Shown here in pieces: positions 52,340 to 62,007 of a stretch of DNA of 64,000 bases (position 1 is its first letter; each line of letters opens with the position of its first letter). The notes under the pieces were generated by a model that saw nothing but the letters and a program-made list of their open reading frames with translations, made no database searches and was not told where the DNA came from. The stretch is from positions 277,324 through 341,323 of the forward strand of contig NZ_KE383820.1 in NCBI RefSeq assembly GCF_000422365.1. Direction: 5' to 3'. The position numbers were made by a program, and so were the translations under genes. This DNA comes from Mesoflavibacter zeaxanthinifaciens DSM 18436. Its GTDB lineage: Bacteria; Bacteroidota; Bacteroidia; Flavobacteriales; Flavobacteriaceae.

Positions 52340-53695
52340 ATGTCAAACGACATTAAGATTAAAAAAGGTCTAGATATAAAGTTAGAAGGAGAGGCAGAAA
52401 AGGCTACTGAAAATGCCATAGTAAGCAACTTTTACGCTATTAGACCAGAAGATTTCCATCAAGTTACTCCAAAATTAGTTGCTAGAGAAGGAGATAAAGT
52501 AAAAGCAGGAAGTGCTGTTTTTTATGATAAATCCGACGAAAGTGTAAAATTTGTTTCTCCTGTTTCTGGAGAAATCGTTGAGATAGAACGTGGAGCTAAA
52601 AGAAGAATTTTAACAATCAAAATTAAAGCAGACAAAGAGCAAGCTTACGAAGATTTTGGAAAGTTAGACGTACAGTCTGCAAATGCAGAAGCAGTAAAGT
52701 CTAGGTTATTAGAATCAGGTTGTTGGGCTTTTATCAAACAACGTCCTTACGATGTTGTTGCAAAGCCAAATGGTATGCCAAAGTCTATCTTTATTTCAGC
52801 TTATGCAAGTGCGCCATTAGCAGCAGATTTAGATTATACACTGCAAGGTAAAGAGGCTGAGCTTCAAGCTGCAGTAACTGCTTTAAGTAAGTTAACAGAA
52901 GGAGCAGTGCATGTTTCTGTTGGTAAAAATGGTAACTCACCATTAGCTAACTTAAATAATGTAACAGTACACAAAGTGTCTGGTCCGCATCCATCTGGTA
53001 ATGTAGGAACACAAATCAACAAAATAGATCCGATTAATAAAGGTGAAGTTGTTTGGACAGTAAATGCTCAAGATTTAGTAATCATAGGAGAATTACTTTT
53101 AACAGGAAAGTTTAATGCAGAACGTGTTATCGCGCTAGCAGGAGCATCTGTTAAAAAGCCAAGATATTTCCGTACTAAAATAGGAAGTGAAGTGTCTACT
53201 ATGATTTATGATAATGGTGTTGATAAAGATGGTAATGACCGTATTATTTCAGGAAATGTCTTAACAGGAAAGCAAGTTAAACCAGACGGATATTTAGATT
53301 ACTACAGTAACATAATTACGGTAATTCCTGAAGGAGACGATTACGAATTTTTCGGTTGGAATAAGCCTGTATTTAATAAAATATCTACATCAAGAGCTTT
53401 AACTTTTTCTTGGTTATCGCCAAACAAAAAATATAACTTAGATACTAATACTAACGGAGAGCATAGAGCTTTTGTAGTAACAGGAAGTTATGAAGAAGTA
53501 TTTCCTTTAGATATTTATCCATTACAAATCTTAAAATCTTGTATGTATAAAGATCTAGATGAAATGGAAGCTTTAGGGATGTATGAGGTTGCACCAGAGG
53601 ATTTTGCATTAACAGAATTTATTTGTGTGTCAAAACAACCACATCAAAAAATAATTAGAGAAGGATTAGACTTAATGCTTAAAGAAATTGGATAA
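52340..53695 (+). CDS. nqrA: Na+-translocating NADH:quinone reductase subunit A
   Basis: 451 residues, soluble cytosolic subunit. It starts with the family-typical KIKKGLDIKLEGEAE and continues with an N-terminal biotinyl-like domain and ISTSRALTFSWLS. It is the first gene of nqrABCDEF, which couples NADH oxidation to Na+ export and quinone reduction. Its stop codon overlaps the nqrB start by one base. Confidence 0.95.
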   Translation: MSNDIKIKKGLDIKLEGEAEKATENAIVSNFYAIRPEDFHQVTPKLVAREGDKVKAGSAVFYDKSDESVKFVSPVSGEIVEIERGAKRRILTIKIKADKEQAYEDFGKLDVQSANAEAVKSRLLESGCWAFIKQRPYDVVAKPNGMPKSIFISAYASAPLAADLDYTLQGKEAELQAAVTALSKLTEGAVHVSVGKNGNSPLANLNNVTVHKVSGPHPSGNVGTQINKIDPINKGEVVWTVNAQDLVIIGELLLTGKFNAERVIALAGASVKKPRYFRTKIGSEVSTMIYDNGVDKDGNDRIISGNVLTGKQVKPDGYLDYYSNIITVIPEGDDYEFFGWNKPVFNKISTSRALTFSWLSPNKKYNLDTNTNGEHRAFVVTGSYEEVFPLDIYPLQILKSCMYKDLDEMEALGMYEVAPEDFALTEFICVSKQPHQKIIREGLDLMLKEIG

Positions 53696-54909
53696 TGGGT
53701 TTAAAAAGTAACTTACACAATTTAAAAGAAAAGTATAAGGGCACCAAAATGGCGCCAGCATTTAATGCAATACATACTTTTTTATATCTGCCAAATGAAA
53801 CGACTCATGGAGGAACTCATGTAAAGGCAGCAGACGATTTAAAGCGTACAATGAATACTGTAATCATGGCATTAATACCATGTTTAATTTTCGGTATTTT
53901 TAACGCCGGTTACCAACACTATGCAGCTATCGATGCTGCTGCAGGTATAACAAGAGAAGCTTCTTTATTTGGAAACTTCTTAACATGGGATAATTTTGTT
54001 ATCGGTGCTTGGACCGTTTTACCTTTAGTAATCGTATCTTACGGAGTTGGTCTTTTAGTCGAATTTATTTTTGCAGTAATTAAAGGTCACGAAGTAGAAG
54101 AAGGTTACCTTGTAACAGGAATGTTAGTGCCATTAATTGTTCCAGTAGATATCCCATTATGGATGTTAGCTGTAGCAGTTGTTTTTGGTGTAGTTATAGG
54201 TAAAGAAGTTTTTGGTGGTACAGGAATGAATATCTTAAACCCAGCATTAGCTATTCGTGCATTCTTATTCTTTGCTTATCCAACATGGATGTCTGGAGAT
54301 AAAGTATGGGTACACGGAGCAGTTGAAAGAGCAGGTACACCAGATGCTATTTCAGGCGAAACACTATTAGGAGCTTATGCTCAAAACAGTAGTCTAGCCG
54401 GAATTGACTACATGGACATGTTCTACGGTTTTATTCCAGGTTCAGTTGGAGAAACTTCTAAGTTATTAATTATAGTAGGAGCATTATTCTTAATCTTCAC
54501 TAAAATAGGAAGCTGGAGAATTATTCTATCCACAATAATTGGAGCTTTATCTATGGGGTTAATTTTTAATGGTGTAGTAGATGCAGGTTGGATAGGAGAT
54601 ACTAGTAAGTTTTATGGATTAATGAGTGTTCCTTTCTGGCAACATTTAATTATTGGAAGTATTTTGTTTGGTGCTGTTTATATGGCAACAGATCCAGTTA
54701 CAGCATCTCAAACAAACAAAGGAAAATGGATATATGGTTTCTTAATTGGTTTCCTATCAATAATGATACGTGTATTTAATCCAGCATATCCAGAAGGTGT
54801 TTTCTTAGCTATTCTTTTAATGAATGTTTTTGCACCAACAATTGATCATTACGTTGTACAAGCAAATGTAAAACGTAGAATGAAACGTTTAAAAGTTAAA
54901 ACTGCTTAG
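53695..54909 (+). CDS. nqrB: Na+-translocating NADH:quinone reductase subunit B
   Basis: 404 residues with about ten membrane helices. The covalent-FMN threonine is Thr223 in DAISGETLL, matching the SGxT-type acceptor motif of NqrB. The ATDPVTASQT segment near 330 is also conserved. It overlaps nqrA by one base and is followed by nqrC after two bases. It needs ApbE for its FMN; apbE is at 62390. Confidence 0.95.
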   Translation: MGLKSNLHNLKEKYKGTKMAPAFNAIHTFLYLPNETTHGGTHVKAADDLKRTMNTVIMALIPCLIFGIFNAGYQHYAAIDAAAGITREASLFGNFLTWDNFVIGAWTVLPLVIVSYGVGLLVEFIFAVIKGHEVEEGYLVTGMLVPLIVPVDIPLWMLAVAVVFGVVIGKEVFGGTGMNILNPALAIRAFLFFAYPTWMSGDKVWVHGAVERAGTPDAISGETLLGAYAQNSSLAGIDYMDMFYGFIPGSVGETSKLLIIVGALFLIFTKIGSWRIILSTIIGALSMGLIFNGVVDAGWIGDTSKFYGLMSVPFWQHLIIGSILFGAVYMATDPVTASQTNKGKWIYGFLIGFLSIMIRVFNPAYPEGVFLAILLMNVFAPTIDHYVVQANVKRRMKRLKVKTA

Positions 54910-54911
54910 TC

Positions 54912-55667
54912 ATGTCAAACAAAACAGATAGTAATTTATATACCGTATTATTTGCCATAGGAATGGTAGTTGTAGTTGGTGCTTTATTAGCTTTTACAGC
55001 AGCATCTTTAAAGCCTACTATAAAAGAAAACGAAAGAATGGAAAAACAACAAAACATTCTTTACGCTATGGGAGTAAATGACAATGGAGAAACTGATGTT
55101 GCATTTATTTCTACAGATAAGGTTAGCGAAGCTTTTTCAAAATACATTACTAAACAAATTGTAATAGAAGGTAATGATGTTAAAGAAAATGATGAGGCTT
55201 ACTTAATCGATGTTAAAAAAGAACAAGCAAAAGCAAAAGCAGGAGAAACAAGACGTTTGCCTTTATTTATTGGAGAAAAAGATGGTAATACATTTTACGT
55301 AGCACCAATATATGGTAAAGGACTTTGGGACGCTATTTGGGGCTATATTGCTATGGATAAAGATATGGTTGTTCAAGGTGTGTATTTTGACCATAAAGGA
55401 GAAACACCAGGTTTAGGAGCAAACATTAAACAACGTTATTTTATGGATGACTTTTATGGAGAACACTTACTAACAGATAATGGAGTGTTTAAAGGTATAA
55501 CAGTTGCAAAAGGAAATAACGATCCTAAAAATGAAGATAAAACAGATTATGAGGTAGATGCTCTGGCAGGAGCTACCATTACAGGTAATGGAGTTAGTGC
55601 TATGATTAAAAATGACTTGAAGTTATACATGCCTTATTTTGAAACATTAAAAAATCAAGCTAATTAA
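54912..55667 (+). CDS. nqrC: Na+-translocating NADH:quinone reductase subunit C
   Basis: 251 residues. One N-terminal membrane helix (about 9-32) precedes a periplasmic FMN-binding domain; the FMN-attaching threonine is Thr222 in DALAGATIT. GLWDAIWGYIA near 137 and GETPGLGA near 163 are family marks. It is in the middle of the nqr operon with 2-base spacers on each side. Confidence 0.95.
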   Translation: MSNKTDSNLYTVLFAIGMVVVVGALLAFTAASLKPTIKENERMEKQQNILYAMGVNDNGETDVAFISTDKVSEAFSKYITKQIVIEGNDVKENDEAYLIDVKKEQAKAKAGETRRLPLFIGEKDGNTFYVAPIYGKGLWDAIWGYIAMDKDMVVQGVYFDHKGETPGLGANIKQRYFMDDFYGEHLLTDNGVFKGITVAKGNNDPKNEDKTDYEVDALAGATITGNGVSAMIKNDLKLYMPYFETLKNQAN

Positions 55668-55669
55668 TT

Positions 55670-56314
55670 ATGGGACTACTTTCAAAAAAAGACGCTAAAT
55701 TAATTACAGATCCATTAGCAGATAATAACCCAATTACTATACAGGTATTAGGTATTTGTTCTGCGTTAGCAATTACTGCAGAACTTAAAGCTTCTATAGT
55801 AATGGCAATTTCTGTATTATTTGTATTAGGAGTTGGTAACGTTGTTATCTCTTTAATGAGAAATATCATACCTTCAAAAATTAGAATTATAGTACAACTT
55901 ATTGTTGTAGCTGCTCTTGTAATTATTGTTGATCAAGTACTAAAAGCTTTTGCTTACGAGTTAAGTAAAACACTTTCGGTATTCGTTGGTTTAATTATTA
56001 CAAACTGTATCATTATGGGACGTTTTGAAGCATTTGCTTTAGGTAATGGACCGTGGAAATCTTTCCTTGATGGAATAGGTAACGCATTAGGATACGGTGT
56101 TATATTAATAATAGTAGGTTTTTTTAGAGAATTATTAGGTTCTGGTACTTTATTAGGATTTAAAGTTTTAGGAGATCCAATCGAAAAATCAGGTTTGTAC
56201 GCAATAGGATATGAAAATAACGGGTTTATGTTATTATCGCCAATGGCATTAATTGTTGTAGGAATTATTATTTGGGTACAACGTAGCAGAAACAAAGATT
56301 TAATAGAAGACTAA
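55670..56314 (+). CDS. nqrD: Na+-translocating NADH:quinone reductase subunit D
   Basis: 214 residues, six-helix membrane subunit of the NqrD/RnfE family. Conserved parts are PLADNNPITIQVLGICSALA near the start and NCIIMGRFEAFA near residue 110. A loop with a lone Cys in LGICSALA and another in TNCIIM fits the intramembrane iron-sulfur site known between NqrD and NqrE. A 52-base gap separates it from nqrE. Confidence 0.95.
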   Translation: MGLLSKKDAKLITDPLADNNPITIQVLGICSALAITAELKASIVMAISVLFVLGVGNVVISLMRNIIPSKIRIIVQLIVVAALVIIVDQVLKAFAYELSKTLSVFVGLIITNCIIMGRFEAFALGNGPWKSFLDGIGNALGYGVILIIVGFFRELLGSGTLLGFKVLGDPIEKSGLYAIGYENNGFMLLSPMALIVVGIIIWVQRSRNKDLIED

Positions 56315-56366
56315 ACATTGACTCGTTTTTTGAAGTATACTTCAAAAAGACATCAAAAAATAACAT

Positions 56367-57101
56367 ATGGAACATATAGAATTATTTTTCAAATCAATCT
56401 TTATAGATAACATGGTATTTGCAACATTCCTTGGGATGTGTTCTTACCTTGCAGTATCTAAAAAAGTATCAACAGCTGTAGGTTTAGGTGCTGCAGTAAT
56501 CTTTGTATTAGCAGTTACTGTGCCTATAAACTGGCTTTTAGATCAATATGTATTACAACCAGGTGCATTATCTTGGTTAGGAGAAGAATATGCTAGTTAT
56601 GATTTAAGTTTCTTATCATTTATCATGTTTATTGCAACTATAGCAACCATGGTACAATTAGTAGAAATTGTTGTAGAAAAGTTTTCTCCTTCATTATATA
56701 ACTCACTAGGTATATTTTTACCGCTAATTGCTGTAAACTGTGCAATTTTAGGAGGATCTTTATTTATGCAGTCTAGAGAAATCGAAACTATAGGTTTAGC
56801 ATTTAATTATGGTATAGCTTCTGGTATAGGTTGGTTCTTAGCAATTTTAGCTATCGCAGCAATCCGCGAAAAGATTCGTTATTCTAACGTACCAGCTCCT
56901 TTAAGAGGACTAGGAATTACATTTATTATTACTGGTCTTATGGCAATTGGATTTATGAGTTTTGGAGGAATGTTAACTGGAGGAGATGATGAAGGTTCTA
57001 AAAAAACAGAACAAGCAGCTCAAATTGAAAAGCAAGATAAAACCGAAACTAAGGTTATAGAGAATAACTCAACTATAGCTAACAATACAACAGTAGAGTA
57101 A
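56367..57101 (+). CDS. nqrE: Na+-translocating NADH:quinone reductase subunit E
   Basis: 244 residues. The six-helix membrane part includes [14 protein letters not shown] near residue 16 and [11 protein letters not shown] near 123, matching NqrE/RnfA. The C-terminal 35 residues are an extra charged tail (Lys/Glu/Asn/Thr-rich) beyond the usual 200 residues. It is 1 base from nqrF. Confidence 0.95.
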   Translation: MEHIELFFKSIFIDNMVFATFLGMCSYLAVSKKVSTAVGLGAAVIFVLAVTVPINWLLDQYVLQPGALSWLGEEYASYDLSFLSFIMFIATIATMVQLVEIVVEKFSPSLYNSLGIFLPLIAVNCAILGGSLFMQSREIETIGLAFNYGIASGIGWFLAILAIAAIREKIRYSNVPAPLRGLGITFIITGLMAIGFMSFGGMLTGGDDEGSKKTEQAAQIEKQDKTETKVIENNSTIANNTTVE

Positions 57102-57102
57102 T

Positions 57103-58413
57103 ATGATTTTAGCAGCAAGTACATTAGGAACAGTTTTAACAACTGTTATCGCATTCTTAGTAATAACATTGGTATTAGTATCATTATTATTATATGTTAA
57201 GCAAAAATTATCACCATCAGGTCCTGTAACTATAAAAATAAATGGTGAAAAAGAAATTGAAGTATCATCAGGTGGTACATTATTATCAACATTAGGTAAC
57301 CAAAAAATATTCTTGCCATCAGCATGTGGTGGTGGTGGAACTTGTATCCAATGTGAATGTCACGTTTTAGATGGAGGAGGAGAAGCTTTACCAACAGAAA
57401 CACCTCACTTTACAAGAAAAGAATTACAACATGGTGCGCGTTTAGCTTGTCAAGTTAAAGTTAAACAAGACATGGAAATTACGATACCAGAAGAAGTATT
57501 TGGTATTAAAAAATGGGAAGCAACAGTTGTACGTAATTACAATGTAGCCTCTTTTATTAAGGAGTTTGTAGTTGAAATCCCTGAGGATATGAATTACAAG
57601 GCTGGTGGATACATTCAAATTGAAATTCCTAAATGTGAAGTGAAATATTCAGATATGGATATTACCGCACATCCAGAAGAACATGATTCACCAGATAAGT
57701 TTCAGGCAGAATGGGATAAATTCAATTTATGGCCATTAGTAATGAAAAATGACGAAACTGTAGAACGTGCTTACTCTATGGCTTCTTACCCAGCAGAAGG
57801 TAGAGAGATTATGTTAAATGTTCGTATTGCAACGCCACCATGGGATAGAAATAAAAATGGATGGATGGACGTAAATCCAGGTGTAGCATCATCATACATA
57901 TTTAACTTAAAGAAAGGTGATAAGTGTGTAATCTCTGGACCTTATGGAGAGTTCTTTATTAACGAATCTGATGCAGAAATGCTTTACGTTGGTGGAGGAG
58001 CAGGTATGGCACCAATGCGTTCTCACTTATATCATTTATTCAAAACGTTAAAAACAGGACGTAAAGTAACATATTGGTATGGTGGTCGTTCTAAGCGTGA
58101 ATTATTCTATATTGAACATTTCCGTGAGTTAGAAAGAGATTTCCCTAACTTTAAATTTTACTTAGCTCTTTCAGAACCTTTAGAAGAAGATAACTGGAAA
58201 GTTAAGAAAGATATACATGATGAAGAAGGAGATGGTTTTGTAGGGTTTATTCATAATTGTGTAATAGATAACTACTTAAATCATCATGATACACCAGAGG
58301 ATATAGAGTTATACTTCTGTGGTCCTCCTTTAATGAATAAAGCAGTACAAAAAATGGGTGAAGATTTTGGTATACCAGATGAAAACATCCGATTTGATGA
58401 CTTTGGAGGATAG
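57103..58413 (+). CDS. nqrF: Na+-translocating NADH:quinone reductase subunit F
   Basis: 436 residues. One N-terminal membrane helix (about 8-32) is followed by a 2Fe-2S domain with Cys75, Cys81, Cys84 and Cys116, and then FAD- and NADH-binding domains (RAYSMASYP near 222; GGGAGMAPMRSHL near 297; FCGPPLMNKAV near 405). It accepts electrons from NADH. It ends the operon before a terminator. Confidence 0.96.
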   Translation: MILAASTLGTVLTTVIAFLVITLVLVSLLLYVKQKLSPSGPVTIKINGEKEIEVSSGGTLLSTLGNQKIFLPSACGGGGTCIQCECHVLDGGGEALPTETPHFTRKELQHGARLACQVKVKQDMEITIPEEVFGIKKWEATVVRNYNVASFIKEFVVEIPEDMNYKAGGYIQIEIPKCEVKYSDMDITAHPEEHDSPDKFQAEWDKFNLWPLVMKNDETVERAYSMASYPAEGREIMLNVRIATPPWDRNKNGWMDVNPGVASSYIFNLKKGDKCVISGPYGEFFINESDAEMLYVGGGAGMAPMRSHLYHLFKTLKTGRKVTYWYGGRSKRELFYIEHFRELERDFPNFKFYLALSEPLEEDNWKVKKDIHDEEGDGFVGFIHNCVIDNYLNHHDTPEDIELYFCGPPLMNKAVQKMGEDFGIPDENIRFDDFGG

Positions 58414-58431
58414 TATAAAACCTCTTCAAAT

Positions 58432-58468
58432 AAAAAAAAGCCAATGTTTTTACATTGGCTTTTTTTTA
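58432..58468 (+). terminator. Terminator of the nqr operon
   Basis: AGCCAATGT (58439-58447) pairs with ACATTGGCT (58452-58460) around TTTT; flanking A and T runs (eight T at 58461-58468) give it strength on the plus strand. Confidence 0.9.
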
Positions 58469-58597
58469 TTACTTAAAATCAAAAAAAACCGAATATTTCC
58501 TTTTTTTTTAGTTTTTTATCGAAAAATGATTAAAATCATTCTATTTTTAAGTTTAAAAGTTAATTTGCATCGGTTAAATGTAAATATTCTTATATCT

Positions 58598-61402
58598 ATG
58601 AAAAAAAATACTAAATTATTGTTAATAGCGATACTTTTGTTAAGTGTTAATCTCAGTTACTCTCAAAATAGAAAGATTAATAAAGAAAATTCTAAAAGTA
58701 TTAGTCATAATCATCCTAATACAGAGCAGGATGTTATATTAAATGAAGAAAATCAAAGATTCTTAAATGAGAATGGTGTTGTTCGTTGTCTTACTGAAGA
58801 AATGAATAACAAGTATAGATTAAATAACCCAAATGTGCAATCTAAACAGCAGTTTGAAGATTGGATTGCTCCTTTAGTTCAGCAGTATAAAGCTCAACAG
58901 GCTTCAAGAATAGCTAATAATGTAGAATCTGCTCAAATGCAAGTATATACTATTCCTATTATCTTTCATGTAGTTTCTGGAACACAAGGTGATGCACCAG
59001 ATTTAGATGCTCAGTATGTAAATGCTCAAATCGAACAATTAAATCTTGATTTTTCTAATCAAGCTGGCGGAGCAACAGGATATTGGTCTTCTGTAGCAGC
59101 AGATGCACAAATTGTATTTGTTCCTGCTCAAGTAGATCCCAATGGAAATCCTTTAGCAGAACCAGGTATTAATCGTGTTTATGGATATCCTGGACAATTA
59201 TCAACTGCAGATTTTGATAATACAATTAAACCTGCTACAATTTGGGACAGAACATTATATGCTAATTGTTGGACTGGAAATTTAGGAGGTGGATTATTGG
59301 GATATGCTCAGTTTCCTGATAGTTCAGGATTACCTGGTATGCCAGCTTCAGGAGGATCTGCAAATACAGATGGTGTTGTTTGTTTATATACATCAATAGG
59401 ATCTGTAGCTAACCCACATCCAAACGGAGGTGTTTATGCAGCAGGAAGAACTTTAACACATGAAATAGGTCACTGGATCGGTCTAAGACATATTTGGGGA
59501 GATGGAAATTGTAGTGTAGACGATTTTTGTAATGATACACCAAACCAAAACGGATCAAGTTCAGGTTGTCCAAATACTAACGATACATGTATTGGAGGAG
59601 ATAGAGATATGGTAGAAAATTTTATGGATTATAGTTTTGATACTTGTATGAATTTATTTACTGCAGATCAAGTTGCAAGAATGGCTGTAGTTATGCAAAA
59701 CTCTCCTGGTCGATCTGAGTTAGCTAGCTCTAACACAGGTAACGCTGGACCTATAATTTCTTTTGCTTTAGCTAGTGATAATGTTATTGAAGGGTCTGAT
59801 TGTAATTTTACAGATGTAACTGTAGATTTAACAATTGCCGAAGGAGCTTCTCAAAACACAACTGTTAACTTAACAGTACAAGGGGCAACAGCAGATGCAC
59901 AAGATTATACGCTTTTAAATAATTCAGTAGTATTCAGTGCAGGTTCAACAGCAACACAGTCTGTAGTAATAAGAGTTTTTAATGATGGCTTTGTTGAAGG
60001 AGAAGAAAGTATAGATTTAACTTTTACAGTTAATGCTAATGGAGGAGATGCTACAGCAGGTAATAATAACTTTACATTAGTAATTACAGATGATGATGTT
60101 GTTCCTGTAAATATTCAAACAATTACTCTAATAGATTCTAATTTAGAAACAACAGATGCTACAAATTGGTTTGTAATAGATAATGATGGTGATGGAAATA
60201 ATTTCTTAAGTGCTAATTCTTCAGGTACAGATTTATATGGTAATGGGACAATAGTAAGTGTATTTTTTGCTTCAGAATCTAATGGTGCAATTTTTGGTAC
60301 AGGAGCTAATTTTACACCAGATAATTTCTTACTGTCTGATATGATATCTATACCTTCAAATGCATCTTCAGTTAACTTATCTTATGGTATTGCAGGATAT
60401 GGGGATAGTGAACCGTATGAGGTTTATTGGACTACAGATAACACTAATGTAAGCACTATAACTAGCGGTAATTTAATTGATTCAGGAAATACACTTGATG
60501 ATAATGGTGAGTTTAGAAATATAGATATGTCTGCTTATATTGGTCAGACAGGTTATTTAGCATTTAGGCACAATAGTCCTGGTACAAACAACGGTAACGG
60601 GGTAACAGAAGGACTGTTCTTATTAGATAATATAAATTTTGAAGCTATAGTTGCTAAAAGTATACAAACAGATGTTAATACAAGTACATCTAATGATTTA
60701 TTAGCTTTAAGGTCTAGTGGAACTGTTTACGCTTCAGATTCTGTTAGTACAGATTTAATGTTAGATATAACCAATGTAAATAATGATGATTTTGGTTGTG
60801 TAGACATATCTGTATCTAGAGCAGGTACTAGTGCACAAAGCTACAACGGAAGCTCTGTGTCTAATTATGTAACAGATAAGACGTTTACTATAACACCTTC
60901 AAATATACTTACGACTTCTAATGTTACTGTAGATTTTTATTTTACTGAAGCAGAAATATTAGGTTATGAAGCTACTACTGGACAAAGTAGAAATTCGATT
61001 AGTATATTAAGAGATAATGGAGTTACAACAGAAGTAGTATCAGCTTCAGTCTCATCTTTTGGTTCAGACTATAAATTATCAGGAACATTTACTTCAGGAA
61101 TTGAAGGGACTTATTATTTTGGTGTGCCTGCTGCATTATCAACTTCAGAATTTGATTTTGATCAATTTGCAGTTTATCCAAACCCAACAAATGGCAAAGT
61201 GACTATTGCTTTAAGCACCAATCAAGATGTTAATCTTTCTTTATTTGATATTAGAGGTCGTCAAATTTTTAATAATTTATACTCTAACAACAATTCAATA
61301 TTTAATAAGACTATTAATTTAAATACAAATTCAACAGGAATTTATATACTTAAAGTTGAAGCAGGTAATAAGTCTGCATTTAAAAGAATTGTAGTGAAGT
61401 AG
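58598..61402 (+). CDS. Secreted M43-type zinc metalloprotease with Calx-beta and T9SS sorting domains
   Basis: 934 residues from ATG 58598 (the frame is open further upstream, but a signal peptide starts here: MKKNTKLLLIAILLLSVNLS). The zinc motif is HEIGHWIGLRH (His288, Glu289, His292, His298), with a Met-turn FMDYS near 345, as in pappalysin-like M43 proteases. A Calx-beta-type domain (about 390-500, GSDCNFTDVTVDLTIAEGA..DGFVEGEESIDLTFTV) follows. It ends in a T9SS type A sorting domain (FAVYPNPTNGKVTIALS..STGIYILKVEAGNKSAFKRIVVK). It is exported by the T9SS and degrades an unknown protein substrate. Confidence 0.9.
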   Translation: MKKNTKLLLIAILLLSVNLSYSQNRKINKENSKSISHNHPNTEQDVILNEENQRFLNENGVVRCLTEEMNNKYRLNNPNVQSKQQFEDWIAPLVQQYKAQQASRIANNVESAQMQVYTIPIIFHVVSGTQGDAPDLDAQYVNAQIEQLNLDFSNQAGGATGYWSSVAADAQIVFVPAQVDPNGNPLAEPGINRVYGYPGQLSTADFDNTIKPATIWDRTLYANCWTGNLGGGLLGYAQFPDSSGLPGMPASGGSANTDGVVCLYTSIGSVANPHPNGGVYAAGRTLTHEIGHWIGLRHIWGDGNCSVDDFCNDTPNQNGSSSGCPNTNDTCIGGDRDMVENFMDYSFDTCMNLFTADQVARMAVVMQNSPGRSELASSNTGNAGPIISFALASDNVIEGSDCNFTDVTVDLTIAEGASQNTTVNLTVQGATADAQDYTLLNNSVVFSAGSTATQSVVIRVFNDGFVEGEESIDLTFTVNANGGDATAGNNNFTLVITDDDVVPVNIQTITLIDSNLETTDATNWFVIDNDGDGNNFLSANSSGTDLYGNGTIVSVFFASESNGAIFGTGANFTPDNFLLSDMISIPSNASSVNLSYGIAGYGDSEPYEVYWTTDNTNVSTITSGNLIDSGNTLDDNGEFRNIDMSAYIGQTGYLAFRHNSPGTNNGNGVTEGLFLLDNINFEAIVAKSIQTDVNTSTSNDLLALRSSGTVYASDSVSTDLMLDITNVNNDDFGCVDISVSRAGTSAQSYNGSSVSNYVTDKTFTITPSNILTTSNVTVDFYFTEAEILGYEATTGQSRNSISILRDNGVTTEVVSASVSSFGSDYKLSGTFTSGIEGTYYFGVPAALSTSEFDFDQFAVYPNPTNGKVTIALSTNQDVNLSLFDIRGRQIFNNLYSNNNSIFNKTINLNTNSTGIYILKVEAGNKSAFKRIVVK

Positions 61403-61421
61403 ATTAATGATATATATTTAG

Positions 61422-61451
61422 AAAAGCCCAATACTAAAGTGTTGGGCTTTT
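61422..61451. terminator. Bidirectional terminator
   Basis: AAAAGCCCAA (61422-61431) pairs with TTGGGCTTTT (61442-61451), ten pairs and a ten-base loop. It ends the protease gene (plus) and the gene at 61457-61930 (minus). Confidence 0.85.
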
Positions 61452-61456
61452 TTATT

Positions 61457-61930
61457 TTAAACATTTTCAAATTCAAAATTTGTAAATTTTAAATCACTAT
61501 TTTTTGTAATTACAGCTTTAAATACGTTGGAATAATCCATAATATTTTCAATATTATCAAAGCTGCAAAGCACTTTAATTGTTTCTTTTAAACCATTAAA
61601 TAGTATGTCTTTATTTGTTGAGTTTTTAGGTCTTTTATTTTTATGATTAAGTGGTAGTTCGTAACCACAACCTTTCAAAAAAGCAGCTTCAATTTTTAGT
61701 AATTCTAATGGCGAATATCCGTTAAAAGTTCTTCCTAAATTTTGATGTACTAGTCCAAGATAATTCAACTTTAAAGAGCCATGATCATCAGATAAATATT
61801 TCCAAGCATCTTTTTGATCTAAAATATTTCCAACAGCACATTGTTTACAACATTCAGGGTTTAATAGATTTTCATTAAAAGCTGTGTATAGTTTTTTAAT
61901 AGCGTTATCAAATCTTGTTGATGTTTTCAT
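61457..61930 (-). CDS. Conserved protein of unknown function with CCxxC motif
   Basis: 157 residues, no signal peptide, cytosolic. A CCxxC group (Cys27, Cys28, Cys31 in NPECCKQCAVGN) and a lone Cys88 could bind a metal or be redox-active. The QKDAWKYLSDDHGSLKLNYLG segment and GYSPLELLKIEAAFLKGCGY look like conserved helices. It is divergent from the gene at 62008 and lies between the nqr genes and apbE. That suggests a flavin or Nqr-related role, but nothing in it resembles NqrF. I do not assign a function. Confidence 0.7.
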   Translation of the reverse strand: MKTSTRFDNAIKKLYTAFNENLLNPECCKQCAVGNILDQKDAWKYLSDDHGSLKLNYLGLVHQNLGRTFNGYSPLELLKIEAAFLKGCGYELPLNHKNKRPKNSTNKDILFNGLKETIKVLCSFDNIENIMDYSNVFKAVITKNSDLKFTNFEFENV

Positions 61931-61995
61931 TTTAAATTTCTTAGCGATTTTCTTCTTTTAAAATAAGAAAATTTCAGCAAATAAATGTTAAAACG

Positions 61996-62003
61996 TATTT
62001 TTG
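61996..62003 (+). promoter_or_regulatory. -7 box candidate just before the gene at 62008
   Basis: TATTTTTG fits TAnnTTTG and ends 4 bases before the ATG at 62008. A transcript starting about 4-8 bases downstream would have almost no 5' leader. Confidence 0.45.
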
Positions 62004-62007
62004 TACT

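Noticed and set aside
58358-58597. N-terminal extension of the M43 protease into nqrF
   Set aside because: The extension overlaps nqrF in another frame and the terminator; a signal peptide starts cleanly at 58598.
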